Below the pieces are notes generated by a model. That model did no database searches. It was not told the origin of the DNA and saw only the letters and a program-made list of their open reading frames with translations. From Peribacillus frigoritolerans (lineage in GTDB: Bacteria; Bacillota; Bacilli; Bacillales; DSM-1321), in the NCBI GenBank assembly GCA_030562215.1, contig JAUPFL010000001.1:868001-932000 (forward strand): a stretch of 64,000 bases of DNA, in the 5' to 3' direction. Positions 46,614-57,100 of this stretch are shown one piece after another; within the stretch, counting starts at the first letter, position 1, and every line of letters starts with the position of its first letter. Position numbers and translations under genes: made by a program.

Positions 46614-47522
46614 TTATTCTTCTATAGCAAATTTCAAACCGGTACTCGTAATGGCAATCAGCTGTTCATCATGGCGGTCTATGCCATAAACGAGTAATGT
46701 AACAAGCATATATATGGCCCTGAACCGGGCTAAGCTCTCTGTTTCCTTTTCGATTTCACCATAGATTTCGAAAAAAGCCCTGCGCGCCTCTTTTGGGAAA
46801 TAACTGTATAAAAAGGAGAAATCAATGGCTGGATTCCCGACATGAACATCTCCCCAATCAATGATACCTGCGAGAACCCCTTCGTCATCAAGTAAAACAT
46901 TCCGGATATGAATGTCTCCGTGAACGAGTGAAATCGGATGCTGAACATCCAATTCGCCCAAGGTTTCAACAAAATCCTTAACCGCATGCGCCTGTTTAAA
47001 GTATCCTAGCTTTAAAAGATTCGAGACATTTTCCATTAGCGATTTCTTTCGGTAGGATACATCAAGCCTCATCATTCCATCAGGCTGCACACCTAAACGC
47101 ATGGCCCTTTCGACAGGGAAACTGTGAAGGACCTTCAAAAAATGGGCAAACCTTTTTGCCGATTCGACCTTATTTGCTTTTGTTCCTTCGACAGGCAAGT
47201 GTCCCTTCACCATTTTATAACCGGTAAAAGGATAAGGATACAAAGTACTTGGTTTCCCAAAAAAGATTGGTTCAGGGATAGCAAGGGGAAAAGTGCCTGC
47301 AATGGAAGGCAAAAGCTGATTTTCCACCTGAATCAACGTAACTGCAATAGGGCGGCGGGGGAAACGGAATACAAATTGCCCATTGATTTGTATGACCGTG
47401 TTATCGAAACCCTCCCCAAGTTGCTTGATCTCTTTTAACTCAATTTCCGGAAACTGCAGCATGATCAATTTCCCTGCCAGCTCCAGCGAAACTGGATATT
47501 CTGCCAACCAAGGCTTTTCCAC
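46614..47522 (-). CDS. Aminoglycoside phosphotransferase-family kinase
   Basis: 302 residues, intact. Kinase-like fold with F-D-N-T-V-I-Q near the N-terminus, catalytic loop L-V-H-G-D-I-H-I-R-N-V-L and metal loop I-I-D-W-G-D-V-H-V-G-N-P. APH-family enzymes phosphorylate antibiotics or small metabolites; nothing here shows which. It overlaps no neighbour and is transcribed with the fusion gene downstream. Confidence 0.88.
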   Translation of the reverse strand: MEKPWLAEYPVSLELAGKLIMLQFPEIELKEIKQLGEGFDNTVIQINGQFVFRFPRRPIAVTLIQVENQLLPSIAGTFPLAIPEPIFFGKPSTLYPYPFTGYKMVKGHLPVEGTKANKVESAKRFAHFLKVLHSFPVERAMRLGVQPDGMMRLDVSYRKKSLMENVSNLLKLGYFKQAHAVKDFVETLGELDVQHPISLVHGDIHIRNVLLDDEGVLAGIIDWGDVHVGNPAIDFSFLYSYFPKEARRAFFEIYGEIEKETESLARFRAIYMLVTLLVYGIDRHDEQLIAITSTGLKFAIEE

Positions 47523-47536
47523 TCCCGTATCCCCTT

Positions 47537-49135
47537 TTACCGGTTTCTCCCTCTATTGGGGCTGCTTCCAGATCTACCTCTAAGATTACTCGCCCCTTGT
47601 GTACTAGTCGATCTACGGCTGTCTCTTTGATCTCTTCGTGGATTGTCACGCTTTGGTCCACGGCTGTCTTCCGAGCGGCCACTCCGAGGATTCTCTCGCC
47701 TTGGTCCACGGCTGTCTTCCGAGCGGCCACTCCGTGGATTCTCTCGCTTTGGTCCGCGGCTGTTTTCCGAACGGCCTCCCCGTGAATCCTCACGTTTAAG
47801 TCCGCGGCTGTTTTCCAAACGGCCTCCCTTGGTTTCTCCCTCTCGAATTCACGATTGTCCGCTTGATTTACAGAACGGTGACTGCCTCGATTCGGTCCTC
47901 TCGTATCGATCCGTTCCCGATGGCGCCTTCCCCTCCCGAACGCGGGCGGCGGGTACCCTCATCAGAAGAGTCTTCATGACGCTTCCTTTTTGCCTCACCT
48001 CATCGGGTTGGAACATTTTCACTCCTTCTATCGTCCTTCTTTCGATTTTCATGGAGATTCCTTTTTCAATATCGCTTAAAAGCTGAAGATCCTTCGTTGC
48101 TATGAAGGTTACAGCCAAACCATTCTCACCCGCGCGGCCCGTTCGGCCGATTCGGTGGATGTAACTTTCTGCATCCTCGGGAACATCATAATTAAACACA
48201 TGGGTCACGCCTTCTACATCAAGCCCTCGTGCAGCAACGTCCGTCGCCACTAAATATTGAAGCTTTGCGTCTCTGAAGTTTTTCATGACACGTTCCCGCT
48301 TTGCCTGTGAAAGGTCACCATGAAGCTCTTCAGAATTGAATCCAGCTGCCTTCAGTGCATCATTCAAAACCGAAACGCGACGTTTTGTACGGCAAAATAT
48401 GATCGCAAGGTATGGCTGTTCTTCTTTGATCATGTTGATTAGTGAAGACTGTTTGGCACGATCGGTCGTCTCGATGACAAGCTGCCTGATTTTCTCGACC
48501 GTTACTTGCTCAGCCTTCACAGCGGCAGTTAATGGTTTAGTCATGTAGCGTTTTGCCAATTGATGCACCTGTTCAGGCATCGTCGCTGAAAAGAGCAGCG
48601 TTTGGCGCTCCTCTGGAAGCTGTCCCATGATCTCTTCCACTTCTGGTAAAAAACCAATATGAAGCATTTGATCAGCTTCATCAAGCACAAGTGTTCCAGT
48701 TTGTGAGAGATCGATGGTGCCTCTTCGTAAATGATCTAATAACCTGCCGGGCGTGGCGACCACCACGGAGATGTTTCTTGTCAGCTTTTTCATTTGCTGC
48801 TCGACATCCTGTCCGCCATAAACTGCAAGTACATGAAGTCCTTCGATTTCATCAGCGAATTTTTTCAATTCAGCTGTGATTTGCAAAGCCAATTCCCTGG
48901 TTGGCGTGACGATCAGTGATTGTATGTGGGATGCGGCGGGATCGACTTTTTCCAGGATTGGCAGCAAAAATGCCAAAGTCTTCCCCGTTCCCGTCTGCGC
49001 CTTCGCGATGACATCCCTTCCAGCAAGGATATCTGGTATCGATTTCTCCTGAATCGGGGTGGGGGCGGATATTCCGATTTGCTTTAATATCTCATTAATC
49101 GCCGGGCTGACGCCAAGGTCGATGAATTCTGTCAT
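47537..49135 (-). CDS. DEAD-box RNA helicase with RG-rich repeat tail (frameshifted)
   Basis: Core motifs in order: Q-motif [19 protein letters not shown] (I), P-T-R-E-L-A (Ia), V-L-D-E-A-D (II), S-A-T (III), [10 protein letters not shown] (V) and [10 protein letters not shown] (VI). One break near 47850-47900. The tail has three copies of a 16-residue unit, [16 protein letters not shown], then an RG-rich end. Relatives in Bacillus (Csh proteins) act in cold growth, ribosome assembly and RNA decay. Confidence 0.9.
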
Positions 49136-49428
49136 GTATGGGCCTACTTTCTGAATTTCTTCATTTAATTGACTGATAAATCCACTTTAATGGTAACAGC
49201 TTCGTTCACTTCATGTCATTATCCTTAGTCTAAGCTATTTGTTAGTATATCATTATCTATTTTCGAGAAAACCTGTACCTTGAAATTTTTCATCCTATTG
49301 TACTTTAGTTATTTTTCTAATATAATTTATAAGATTTATTATCATCGAGCTACTTACTTGAAAAAGGGTAAGCATCTCCTCCTTGTAGATTTTTGCAAGG
49401 ATTTTTGTATAGAAAAAGGAGTGACCGC
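49136..49428. other. pbuG leader and divergent promoters
   Basis: About 290 bases without a gene. A small hairpin TCCTTG/CAAGGA followed by TTTTT at 49380-49406 could be a leader terminator for the permease gene. I looked for a purine riboswitch core and did not find one. Confidence 0.45.
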
Positions 49429-50720
49429 ATGTTTAAATTAAAAGAACGGAATTCAAATATTAAGGCGGAAGTACTTGCGGGGCTTACAACCTTTTTAACA
49501 CTGGCCTATATTATCGTTGTAAACCCAATGATCCTTTCTGATGCAGGTGTTCCATTCGACCAGGCATTCACAGCAACCATAATCGCAATAATAGTCGGCA
49601 CCCTATGCATGGCCCTTTTAGCCAATTACCCAATTGTCATAGCACCGGCAATGGGATTGAATGCTTATTTTGCATACTCGGTATTGGGAACCCATGATAT
49701 CTCATACACAGTTGCCTTCTCTGCAGTCTTTGTTACGGGCATCATCTTTATCCTTTTATCCCTAACCTCTTTCCGCTCAAAATTGATCGAGGCCATACCA
49801 AGTAACTTGAAGCATGCAATCAGTGCCGGAATCGGGCTTTTCATTACCTTCATCGGACTTCGTTTGTCAGGTGTCGTAACACAGCATGAATCCAACCTGG
49901 TTACCCTTGGAAGCTTCAGGGATCCCAGTGTGGCACTTACATTGGTTGGTCTGGTCATAACGATCGTGCTGATCGTCCGTAATGTACAGGGAGCGATATT
50001 CATCGGAATGATCGTGACAGCCATAATCGCTTTTTTACAGGCCAATTGGAAATTGATGGCCTGGTCTCCACCCCTTCCTTACCTGAAGGAATAATAGTCG
50101 CCAATCCGATAACATCTATCGTCGATGTTATTAACTACGGGCTTTATGGCGTCGTCTTCTCCATTTTGCTTGTCATGCTATTCGATACGACCGGTGCTTT
50201 ATTAGGCATTGTCCGTCAAGCTGGGTTGCTGAAGGACAATAAGCTTGAAAAATCCGGCAGTGCCTTCTTTGCAGATTCCGTCGGCACTACTGTCGGCGCC
50301 ATGTTCGGTACAAGCCCGACCGCTGCCTCGGTTGAATCATCAGCTGGTGTAGGAGCGGGGGGCAAGACAGGTTTAACAGCATTGGTAGTGGCCATCCTAT
50401 TCTTAATAACTGCCTTCTTCAGCCCGCTGATAGGAGCTGTCTCAAATGTAGCGGCAATCACGGCACCTAGCTTGATCATCGTGGGAAGCATGATGATTAA
50501 GAGCATTAATGAAATTGACTGGACACACTTTGATGAATCATTCCCAGCCTTTTTGGTCATTGTCGCCATGCCTTTAACATCAAGCATCGCTAACGGGATC
50601 GCACTCGGATTCATCGCCTACCCCATTTTAAAAATGGCAAGAGGCAAATTCAGTGAAGTGCATCCGTTCGTGTACATGTTTGCTGCTCTATTTCTTTATC
50701 AACTGATTTTCCTAGCTTGA
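49429..50720 (+). CDS. pbuG: NCS2-type purine permease, PbuG/AzgA family (frameshifted)
   Basis: About 430 residues, 12 or more helices. Family signatures: A-G-L-T-T-F-L-T-L-A-Y-I-I-V-V-N-P, A-P-A-M-G-L-N-A-Y-F-A-Y and G-T-S-P-T-A-A-S-V-E-S-S-A-G-V, the purine-binding helix breaks. A break near 50045 splits it in the middle. Transports hypoxanthine/guanine or adenine with protons. ATG 49429 after AAAGGAG. Confidence 0.9.
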
Positions 50721-50749
50721 TCATCTCATGAAGGGCACCATGGGGTAAT

Positions 50750-50793
50750 AAAAAGGAGTGTTCAATTACGTTAATTGAACACTCCTTTTTTGT
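50750..50793 (+). terminator. pbuG terminator
   Basis: AAAAAGGAGTGTTCAATT / AATTGAACACTCCTTTTTT, 18-bp perfect arms. Confidence 0.92.
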
Positions 50794-50829
50794 TTACGTG
50801 CAATTATTTTATAACGTTTTCTTTCTGCA

Positions 50830-51080
50830 TACCTTTAATCACACTTGGACTCCAACTGCCGTGCAATTATCGGGGACGGATGTCAAAACAACTGCATTTG
50901 CCCCCACTTTCGAATTCTTGCCAATTCGATGCCGCCCAATATTTTAGCGCCCTCGCCAATATATGCATAATCATAAACCTCAGGAGCAGCGTTTGATTTA
51001 ACTTCCCTTTATTGTCCAATAACTGAATCGCGGTGCCTGTTGTGGGACTGCAGACCTCGCTTGCCCCAATGGCAGTTGAC
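50830..51080 (-). pseudogene. Relic of a hexapeptide-repeat acetyltransferase
   Basis: In changing minus frames one reads A-P-E-V-Y-D-Y-A-Y-I-G-E-G-A-K-I-L-G-G-I, then S-K-V-G-A-N-A-V-V-L-T-S-V-P-D-N-C-T-A-V-G-V, the left-handed beta-helix end of serine acetyltransferase-like proteins. The N-terminal part is missing, so this is a degraded fragment. Confidence 0.65.
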
Positions 51081-51359
51081 TGAAAGGAGATCTAATTTTA
51101 CAAGGGGAGTGAGATTTGCAAATGTACGATTAATTCGACAATTTTCCCATACAAAAAACCTTCAATCGATCATGGGTAAACCGGATTGTGATTGAGGAAA
51201 AACAAACCTTCCTGCGCCATTATTGAAAAGAGAAGGAATGTGTCCGGCGATTACAAGGGGGTAATCTCTCACTCGAAAGAACTTCCCCGAAGTTGGCTGG
51301 GAAAAGGCTGCAGCTTGATATACTCTTTTTTTGTGTCATTCCTTATACCCCCGCAAAAG
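51081..51359. other. Gene-free region
   Basis: Nothing I can support; probably decayed sequence beyond the acetyltransferase relic. Confidence 0.4.
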
Positions 51360-51397
51360 AAAAAGGAGGATATCCAACTTGTCGCCGGATATCCTCC
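51360..51397 (-). terminator. parR terminator
   Basis: GGAGGATATCC / GGATATCCTCC, 11-bp arms, T-run on minus strand. Confidence 0.85.
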
Positions 51398-51408
51398 TAT
51401 ATGTTCAT

Positions 51409-51951
51409 TCACTGGTTCATTTGATCAAGAAAATCACCCAGGAGATCGTCGAGATTTTCCTCTTCCGGTTCGGGTTCTTCCTCTTGTTGTTCGGGTACAT
51501 CCAAACTCCAATCAAAGTCATCCAGGTCTTTCTTAGGCAGTTCTTTTTGAACCTGCTCGGCTTCCTTTTCTTCAGGCTCGGCCTGCACATAAAATTCCTC
51601 ATCCAGTACATTATTGTTCAAAGAGGCTAGCAAGGCCGTAGCGCGTAAAGGATCGGATAAAAGGTGGTACATAATCGTTCCAAGCATAGCTTCTGAGTGG
51701 GAATGCTTGAGCCAATCACGCTGAGATTTGCTTAGCTTGTTCGGCAAGGGCAGGGCAATCATTTCCCGATCCTGATGGGTGGATTGCCCGACTCCATCGA
51801 GAACATACTCTGCAATTTTACTGGAAAAATTCCTTCTTTCCGTTTCCTTCAATTTCTGCAGCTGTCTTAACGTATAGTCTGATACATCCGAAGGGATACG
51901 AAAAGTGATGGCTTGTCCTCTTTTAATTTCAGAAGAAGCTGTTTTTTTCAT
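51409..51951 (-). CDS. ParR-like centromere-binding protein
   Basis: 180 residues. The N-terminal third has a ribbon-helix-helix pattern: strand I-T-F-R-I-P-S, helices Y-T-L-R-Q-L-Q-K-L-K-E and N-F-S-S-K-I-A-E-Y-V-L-D. The C-terminal third is very acidic with E/Q/P runs, ending D-D-L-L-G-D-F-L-D-Q-M, as in ParR/AlfB adaptors whose tail meets the actin filament. Encoded eight bases after the ParM-like gene. Assignment rests on layout and operon. Confidence 0.68.
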   Translation of the reverse strand: MKKTASSEIKRGQAITFRIPSDVSDYTLRQLQKLKETERRNFSSKIAEYVLDGVGQSTHQDREMIALPLPNKLSKSQRDWLKHSHSEAMLGTIMYHLLSDPLRATALLASLNNNVLDEEFYVQAEPEEKEAEQVQKELPKKDLDDFDWSLDVPEQQEEEPEPEEENLDDLLGDFLDQMNQ

Positions 51952-51959
51952 TCTCTCAC

Positions 51960-53152
51960 CTATTTAGCGGAACCCGTTCGTTGCTCTTTCTTCTTTTGCT
52001 GTGACTGGTTCTGTTCCTTTGCATTCCGGCGATTAAAATCCGAAATCAATTTATAATAGGCGTTTGCCATCATCCAAACGCTTTCCCGCTCATCTTCGAA
52101 AAAGTCTATATTGTAGCCATCGAAATTTTGATTCAATGTTTTCAAGTAGTCTTTCAGGACTATCGATCCCCCGCCTACAAAATAGCAGATTTCCGTTTGT
52201 GAATTTTTTTGCCATACGTTACGCAGGTGGCGATATTGCTTTTTGGCCAGTTCTCCCAAAATGCGGTCAACGATATCATGGACGCTTGTCCGGCTTCCGC
52301 GTACCATAATATGATTGCGATCATTTTTCTTCGTGATGATTTCGACGACATCGCGCCTACTATCCAGCTCGACACCATGTTTCTTCCTGATTTCCTCACG
52401 GATCGATTCAAGGGCTTCGGCTACTCCCAAATTGAATCCTTGTGCTTTATCATCGTCCACTTTACGATTTTTAATGACCGCGATATCTGTCGATAGTCCA
52501 CCGATATCCTGAATGAGGATTCTTCTATCGATCAATTCACGGTTAATGATATTCAAATCATTATCCATGACCAAATTTATGTATGCTGCGAAGCCCTCTG
52601 GATAGACTTTCACTTCATCGAATTTGATATTAACCTTCATGCCTTGGTATTTAGGGGTAATTAAAAATTCGACCTGATGGACAGATCCGAGTAATTTCGA
52701 ACGATACCCGACGTCTTTTCCCTCTTTAACCTCACGAAGAGGCAAGCCTGTTCCAAGCGTATAATTGGCTTCCACAACATTATTCACTTTTTTGAATTTA
52801 TCATTGTTCCCCTGTTTGGCAGCGTCTAATGCCAGGGCCGCAAAAAGCATGACCAATGTTTGATCTTCTTCTGATTTACTGCTCCCCATATCAAGTTCTG
52901 AAGGATTATCGCTTTTTGTCGCCAAGTTTCCAACGCGATAAATAGCATTATTATCTTGAAGGGCTGGTGAATGAACTCTGATATGAATCCCTTCCAATGG
53001 GTTTTTTCATTAAGTTCCTCAATCCCGATGACCGGACGATCCTCTATGTCTTTTGCAATGACGTTCGGTATATAAAGTTCAGACTCTAGCTTTCCAAAAA
53101 TAGCCTTGATAGCATCATTTCCTACGTCTACTGCTGCGATTCTAGAACTCAT
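51960..53152 (-). CDS. ParM/StbA-type actin-like segregation ATPase (frameshifted)
   Basis: About 397 residues. Actin-fold phosphate loops: A-A-V-D-V-G-N-D-A-I-K at the N-terminus and I-Q-D-I-G-G-L-S-T-D-I-A-V in the middle; adenine-site C-Y-F-V-G-G-G-S-I-V-L near the C-terminus. One missing A near 52995; restored sequence reads N-E-K-N-P-L-E-G-I-H. It should form filaments that push apart DNA bound by the downstream ParR-like protein. ATG follows AAGGGGATG. Confidence 0.85.
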
Positions 53153-53264
53153 CTAAAAACATCCCCTTTTTAATAGAAAAAATTTAAGTGAAGCTTTCCC
53201 TTTAAGAATAGGAAAAGTTGCCACGATAGTCAATCCTTCATAAGTTGTAGCTATATTTGTCGAA

Positions 53265-53405
53265 TTGTTTTCAAATTGTTTACAATAGGAACAAATGTGT
53301 ATACACCTTATATATAGCCATGTGTACGCGTTTGTAAACATGTATACATATTTGTGTACAAACCATCTCCTTTTGTTTACATGTATACTTAATTGTAAAC
53401 AAACC
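53265..53405. repeat. Centromere-like repeat region upstream of parM
   Basis: Repeated TTGTTTACA/TGTAAACAA, GTGTATACAC and ATGTATAC elements: 53276, 53297, 53320, 53331, 53351, 53372 and 53391. Several are inverted copies of one another. ParR-type proteins bind iterated sites in just this position in parC loci; the spot also carries the parMR promoter. Confidence 0.7.
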
Positions 53406-53516
53406 AAATAATGTATTTTTTTATCTTTCTTCTTATAAAAAATAAGCGTATAAATAGCGGATTTGGGTATGGTAATAAATGGACGATTTACTAATGAACT
53501 GTAAGGAGGTATTCAA

Positions 53517-55036
53517 ATGACTGAAAAAAATACAGACCTTCCCCGATTTCCAGAACCTTATTGGCGCAGTGCGTTGACTTTCCCTTCTTTCTCTAAACTA
53601 GATACAGATTTAACCACTGATGTCTTAATAGTAGGCGGCGGAATCACTGGAATCACTTCTGCTTATCTACTAGCTAAACAAGGTGTTAAAGTCACACTGA
53701 TTGATGCTGGTGTAATCCTTAATGGAACGACAGGACACACTACAGCAAAAATCACGGCCCAGCATGGCTTGATATACGACCAATTGATCACTGACCATGG
53801 CGAAGAGAAGGCCAAACTTTATTATGAAGCCAATTCAGATGGTATGAAGCTAATCAAAGACTTGGTAGAAGAACATTCCATCGATTGTAATTTGGCTGCA
53901 CAGGATGCCTATGTCTACGCAAATACTGATGAATATAAAATCAAAATTCAAAATGAATTGAAAGCCTATCAAAAACTTGGCATTCGCGGGGATTATGCCG
54001 AGAATATCCCTTTCTCCATTCCTTGTAAGGCTGCTGTGATAATGAAAGATCAAGCACAGTTTCACCCATTAAAATACTTAACGTCCCTCATTTCGACTAT
54101 TCTCGATGCAGGAGGCACAATTTATGAACGGACAACGGCAATGAAGATTGAAGACGGTGATCCACCAACCGTTCTGACGGATACGGGACATTCCATCAAA
54201 AGCAATCAGGTTATCGTCGCCTCCCACTTCCCTTTCAATGATGAAATGGGCTTATACTTTGCCCGTGTTCATGTAGATAGGTCCTATGTACTCGGTATCA
54301 AGACTGAACAGGAATATCCAGGTGGGATGTATTACAGTGCAGACAGCCCTACCCGCTCCCTTCGCTATACGGAATTGGACAATGGGGAAAACTTATACTC
54401 GTCAGCGGCGACGGTCATAAAACAGGCCAGGGCGTCCCGATGATCGAGCATTATGAAGCACTGAAGGACTTCAGCTCCCGGTATTTCGATGTGAAAGACA
54501 TTCCCTACCGCTGGTCGGCACAGGATATTGTGACACCAGATAATATCCCCTTCGTCGGTCCAGTGACACCCAATCATCCAAACGTCCTGATAGCTACCGG
54601 CTATGCGAAATGGGGAATGACGAATGGATCGATTGCCGCCACGATTTTAACTGACCGGATTTTGCAAAGAGATAACCGGTATGCGGAATTGTATGATCCT
54701 GCCCGTTTAAAAGGCGTGAAGAATATTCTCCAAGATAATGCTGATGTGGCGAAGCATCTGATCAAAGGAAAATTGGCTGTCAATCATAAAACGCCTGAAG
54801 ACATAGGAATTGATGAAGGAGCAATCGTGAAGGTGAATGGAGACAAAGCTGGATGTTACCGTGATCATGATGGCCAGCTTCATATCGTTGATTCCACATG
54901 TACACACATGGGGTGTGAAGTTGCCTGGAATAGCGGCGACCGTACTTGGGATTGCCCATGCCATGGCTCCCGCTACTCCATCGCAGGTGAAGTGTTAAAT
55001 GGCCCTGCTGTCGAACCATTGAAAAAAATACGCTGA
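53517..55036 (+). CDS. yhfW: FAD oxidoreductase with C-terminal Rieske domain, YhfW-like (frameshifted)
   Basis: About 507 residues. N-terminal FAD-binding D-V-L-I-V-G-G-G-I-T-G-I-T-S-A (DAO-type), then a long oxidase domain, then at the C-terminus Rieske ligands C-T-H-M-G-C and C-P-C-H-G-S-R-Y for a [2Fe-2S] cluster. One break near 54405 (restored G-D-G-H-K-T-G-Q-G). Layout matches B. subtilis YhfW. Substrate unknown. Upstream, GTATAA...GGGTAT near 53446-53468 hints at a sigma-B promoter but spacing is short. Confidence 0.88.
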
Positions 55037-55146
55037 TGGCCATCGTGATTTTATCTAATATTCGACTGGGCCCGCCGTATTCCTTATACTGAAGTTACTG
55101 CATGGTTGAATGATTGCAAATAACTCTGAAAAGGATTGAATTGAAC

Positions 55147-55341
55147 ATGAACGGTAAAAACCGGAAAGATATTACCCCAGGTACATCTGTGGACATTGTA
55201 CTTAAAGCAGATCAACGCAGCGGAAAACTGACAAGCGGCACTGTAAAGGATATTTTAACCAATTCAAGCACTCACCCTCATGGAATTAAAGTAAGATTGA
55301 CTGATGGCCAGGTTGGCAGGGTTCAAGTCATTCATAAGTAA
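55147..55341 (+). CDS. ywbE: YwbE family protein
   Basis: 64 residues: N-R-K-D-I-T-P-G, V-D-I-V-L-K-A-D-Q-R-S-G-K-L-T-S-G and H-P-H-G-I-K-V-R-L-T-D-G-Q-V-G-R-V define the YwbE family, a small beta-rich protein of unknown function. ATG 55147 is chosen because the family begins M-N-G-x-N-R; a TTG nine bases upstream is possible. Confidence 0.9.
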   Translation: MNGKNRKDITPGTSVDIVLKADQRSGKLTSGTVKDILTNSSTHPHGIKVRLTDGQVGRVQVIHK

Positions 55342-55344
55342 TGT

Positions 55345-55373
55345 GCACTCGGTCCAGGCCGAGTGTTTTTTTG
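55345..55373 (+). terminator. ywbE terminator
   Basis: CACTCGG / CCGAGTG followed by seven T. Confidence 0.88.
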
Positions 55374-55480
55374 TGATCATTCGACCGAATTAATGGCGAT
55401 GGGGATATTTCAATCATGTTTCCCGAACATAATTCGTACAATAGGGGTGAGATTATCTCTTTAAAAAGGCTGGTGTCAAA

Positions 55481-56140
55481 ATGAAACAAGAATACAATGC
55501 CCCCGATAGTGTTCATTACCGTAACGATGAACATATATTGAAAGTTTCCGGCTCAGAGACGCTATCTGCTGCTCCGGATCAAGCCACGATCACCCTTGGA
55601 GTCATAACAGAGGATGAGGACCCGCAAAAGGCCCAGCAAGCCAATTCCCAAGCAATCGCAAAAGTCATCGCAGCACTTAAATCCACAGGCATTCCCGAAG
55701 AGCAATTGAAAACGAGTGATTACAGAATCGATCCACAATATGATTATATTGACGGGAAGGAATTGTTCAAGAACTACAAAGTCCAGCACATCATACAAGC
55801 CCAAACGACCGACATCGAGAAAATAGGCAGCATAATCGACACGGCCGTCAGAAGCGGCGCCAATTCAATCACCAGCATCCGCTTCTCCTTATCCAATCCA
55901 GAAGCATACTATAACCAGGCACTTTCTCTCGCTTTAAAAAATGCATATGAAAAAGCACTCTCCATGGCTCGAACGCTAGGAATCTCATTGAACCCAGTCC
56001 CTAATAAGGTTGAAGAGCTATCTGAAACAGCAACTCCAATGCTTTACCAAACAAGTACCTTTGCAAAAATGGCGACTACCCCGATTCAGCCTGGTGAATT
56101 GAACATCACTGCCTCAGTAAGGGTGGAATACACGTACTAG
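55481..56140 (+). CDS. SIMPL-domain protein (DUF541)
   Basis: 219 residues, intact. V-S-G-S-E-T-L-S-A-A-P-D-Q-A-T-I-T-L-G-V near the N-terminus and V-R-S-G-A-N-S-I-T-S-I-R-F further on are the repeated beta-alpha units of SIMPL (BP26/YwqA-like) proteins. No signal peptide visible. Members form oligomeric rings; cellular role unknown. Confidence 0.87.
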   Translation: MKQEYNAPDSVHYRNDEHILKVSGSETLSAAPDQATITLGVITEDEDPQKAQQANSQAIAKVIAALKSTGIPEEQLKTSDYRIDPQYDYIDGKELFKNYKVQHIIQAQTTDIEKIGSIIDTAVRSGANSITSIRFSLSNPEAYYNQALSLALKNAYEKALSMARTLGISLNPVPNKVEELSETATPMLYQTSTFAKMATTPIQPGELNITASVRVEYTY

Positions 56141-56159
56141 CACTCACTAAATTCCATCC

Positions 56160-56195
56160 TAAAAACCCCCTTGGCAGCCCAAAGGGGGTTTTTCG
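56160..56195. terminator. Bidirectional terminator SIMPL / purU
   Basis: AAAAACCCCCTT / AAGGGGGTTTTT. Confidence 0.88.
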
Positions 56196-56197
56196 CT

Positions 56198-57100
56198 TTA
56201 AAAGACTACCGTTTTATTTTCATGAACAAGGACGCGGTCCTCCAAATGCCATTTAACGGCACGTGCCAGCACCCTGCGTTCAGCTGAACGACCGATTTTC
56301 TTCATATCCCCGGCAGAATCACGATGGTCCACACGTTCAATATCCTGCTCGATGATTGGACCTTCATCCAAATCATTCGTCACATAATGGGAAGTCGCCC
56401 CAATCAGCTTAACGCCCCTGTCATAAGCTCGTTCATAAGGCCGAGCTCCAATGAAGGCAGGTAAAAATGAATGATGGATATTGATGATTCTGTTCGGATG
56501 GGCCGCTACGAAGTCCGGCGTCAATATCTGCATATACCTGGCTAAAACAATAAGGTCCACTTTGAATTCTTCCAGAAGTCCCAACTGTTTAGTCTCCACT
56601 TCCTTACGTATATCCTTATTTGCAGGAATGTAATAAAACGGGATGCCCATCGATTCGACAATTTCCCTCGTATCCTCATGATTGCTGATGACCAGCGCAA
56701 TGTCAGCCAATAAATCCCCGCTTTGCCACTCCCATAGCAATTCCAGAAGGCAATGCGGTTCCTTCGAAACGAAGATTGCCGTCCTCTTCAGATCACTCAC
56801 ATGATTAAATGTCCATTGCATCGAGAATGCTGTCGAAACTTCCTGGAATGCCAGTTGCATATCCGCTGCCTTGTCATTCAATCCTGGACAATCGAACTCG
56901 ATCCTGGTGAAAAAGGTACCGCCCTCAGGATTCATCGAATACTGACTCAATTCAACAATATTTGCATCATATTCTTTAAGAAAAGCCGTAACTGTCGAAA
57001 CAATTCCAGGCTGGTCCGGACATTTTATAATCAAACGTCCTCTATCTTGATTTCTTTCGCGAAATTCCTGTAACTGCTCTTGCACAAAGTTGCTTACCAT
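56198..57100 (-). CDS. purU: Formyltetrahydrofolate deformylase PurU
   Basis: 300 residues, intact. N-terminal ACT domain (C-P-D-Q-P-G-I-V-S-T-V-T), then formyltransferase-like domain with I-S-N-H, catalytic N-I-H-H-S-F-L-P-A-F and D-E-G-P-I-I-E-Q. Hydrolyses 10-formyl-THF to formate and THF, balancing the one-carbon pool. ATG after TTGGGAA. Confidence 0.93.
   Translation of the reverse strand: MVSNFVQEQLQEFRERNQDRGRLIIKCPDQPGIVSTVTAFLKEYDANIVELSQYSMNPEGGTFFTRIEFDCPGLNDKAADMQLAFQEVSTAFSMQWTFNHVSDLKRTAIFVSKEPHCLLELLWEWQSGDLLADIALVISNHEDTREIVESMGIPFYYIPANKDIRKEVETKQLGLLEEFKVDLIVLARYMQILTPDFVAAHPNRIINIHHSFLPAFIGARPYERAYDRGVKLIGATSHYVTNDLDEGPIIEQDIERVDHRDSAGDMKKIGRSAERRVLARAVKWHLEDRVLVHENKTVVF

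Noticed and set aside
49136-49428. Purine riboswitch upstream of the purine permease
   Set aside because: The conserved core of the purine aptamer is not present; only a small hairpin is seen.
51192-51630. Plus-strand open frames opposite parR
   Set aside because: They mirror the acidic tail and terminator of the ParR-like gene and have no start signals.
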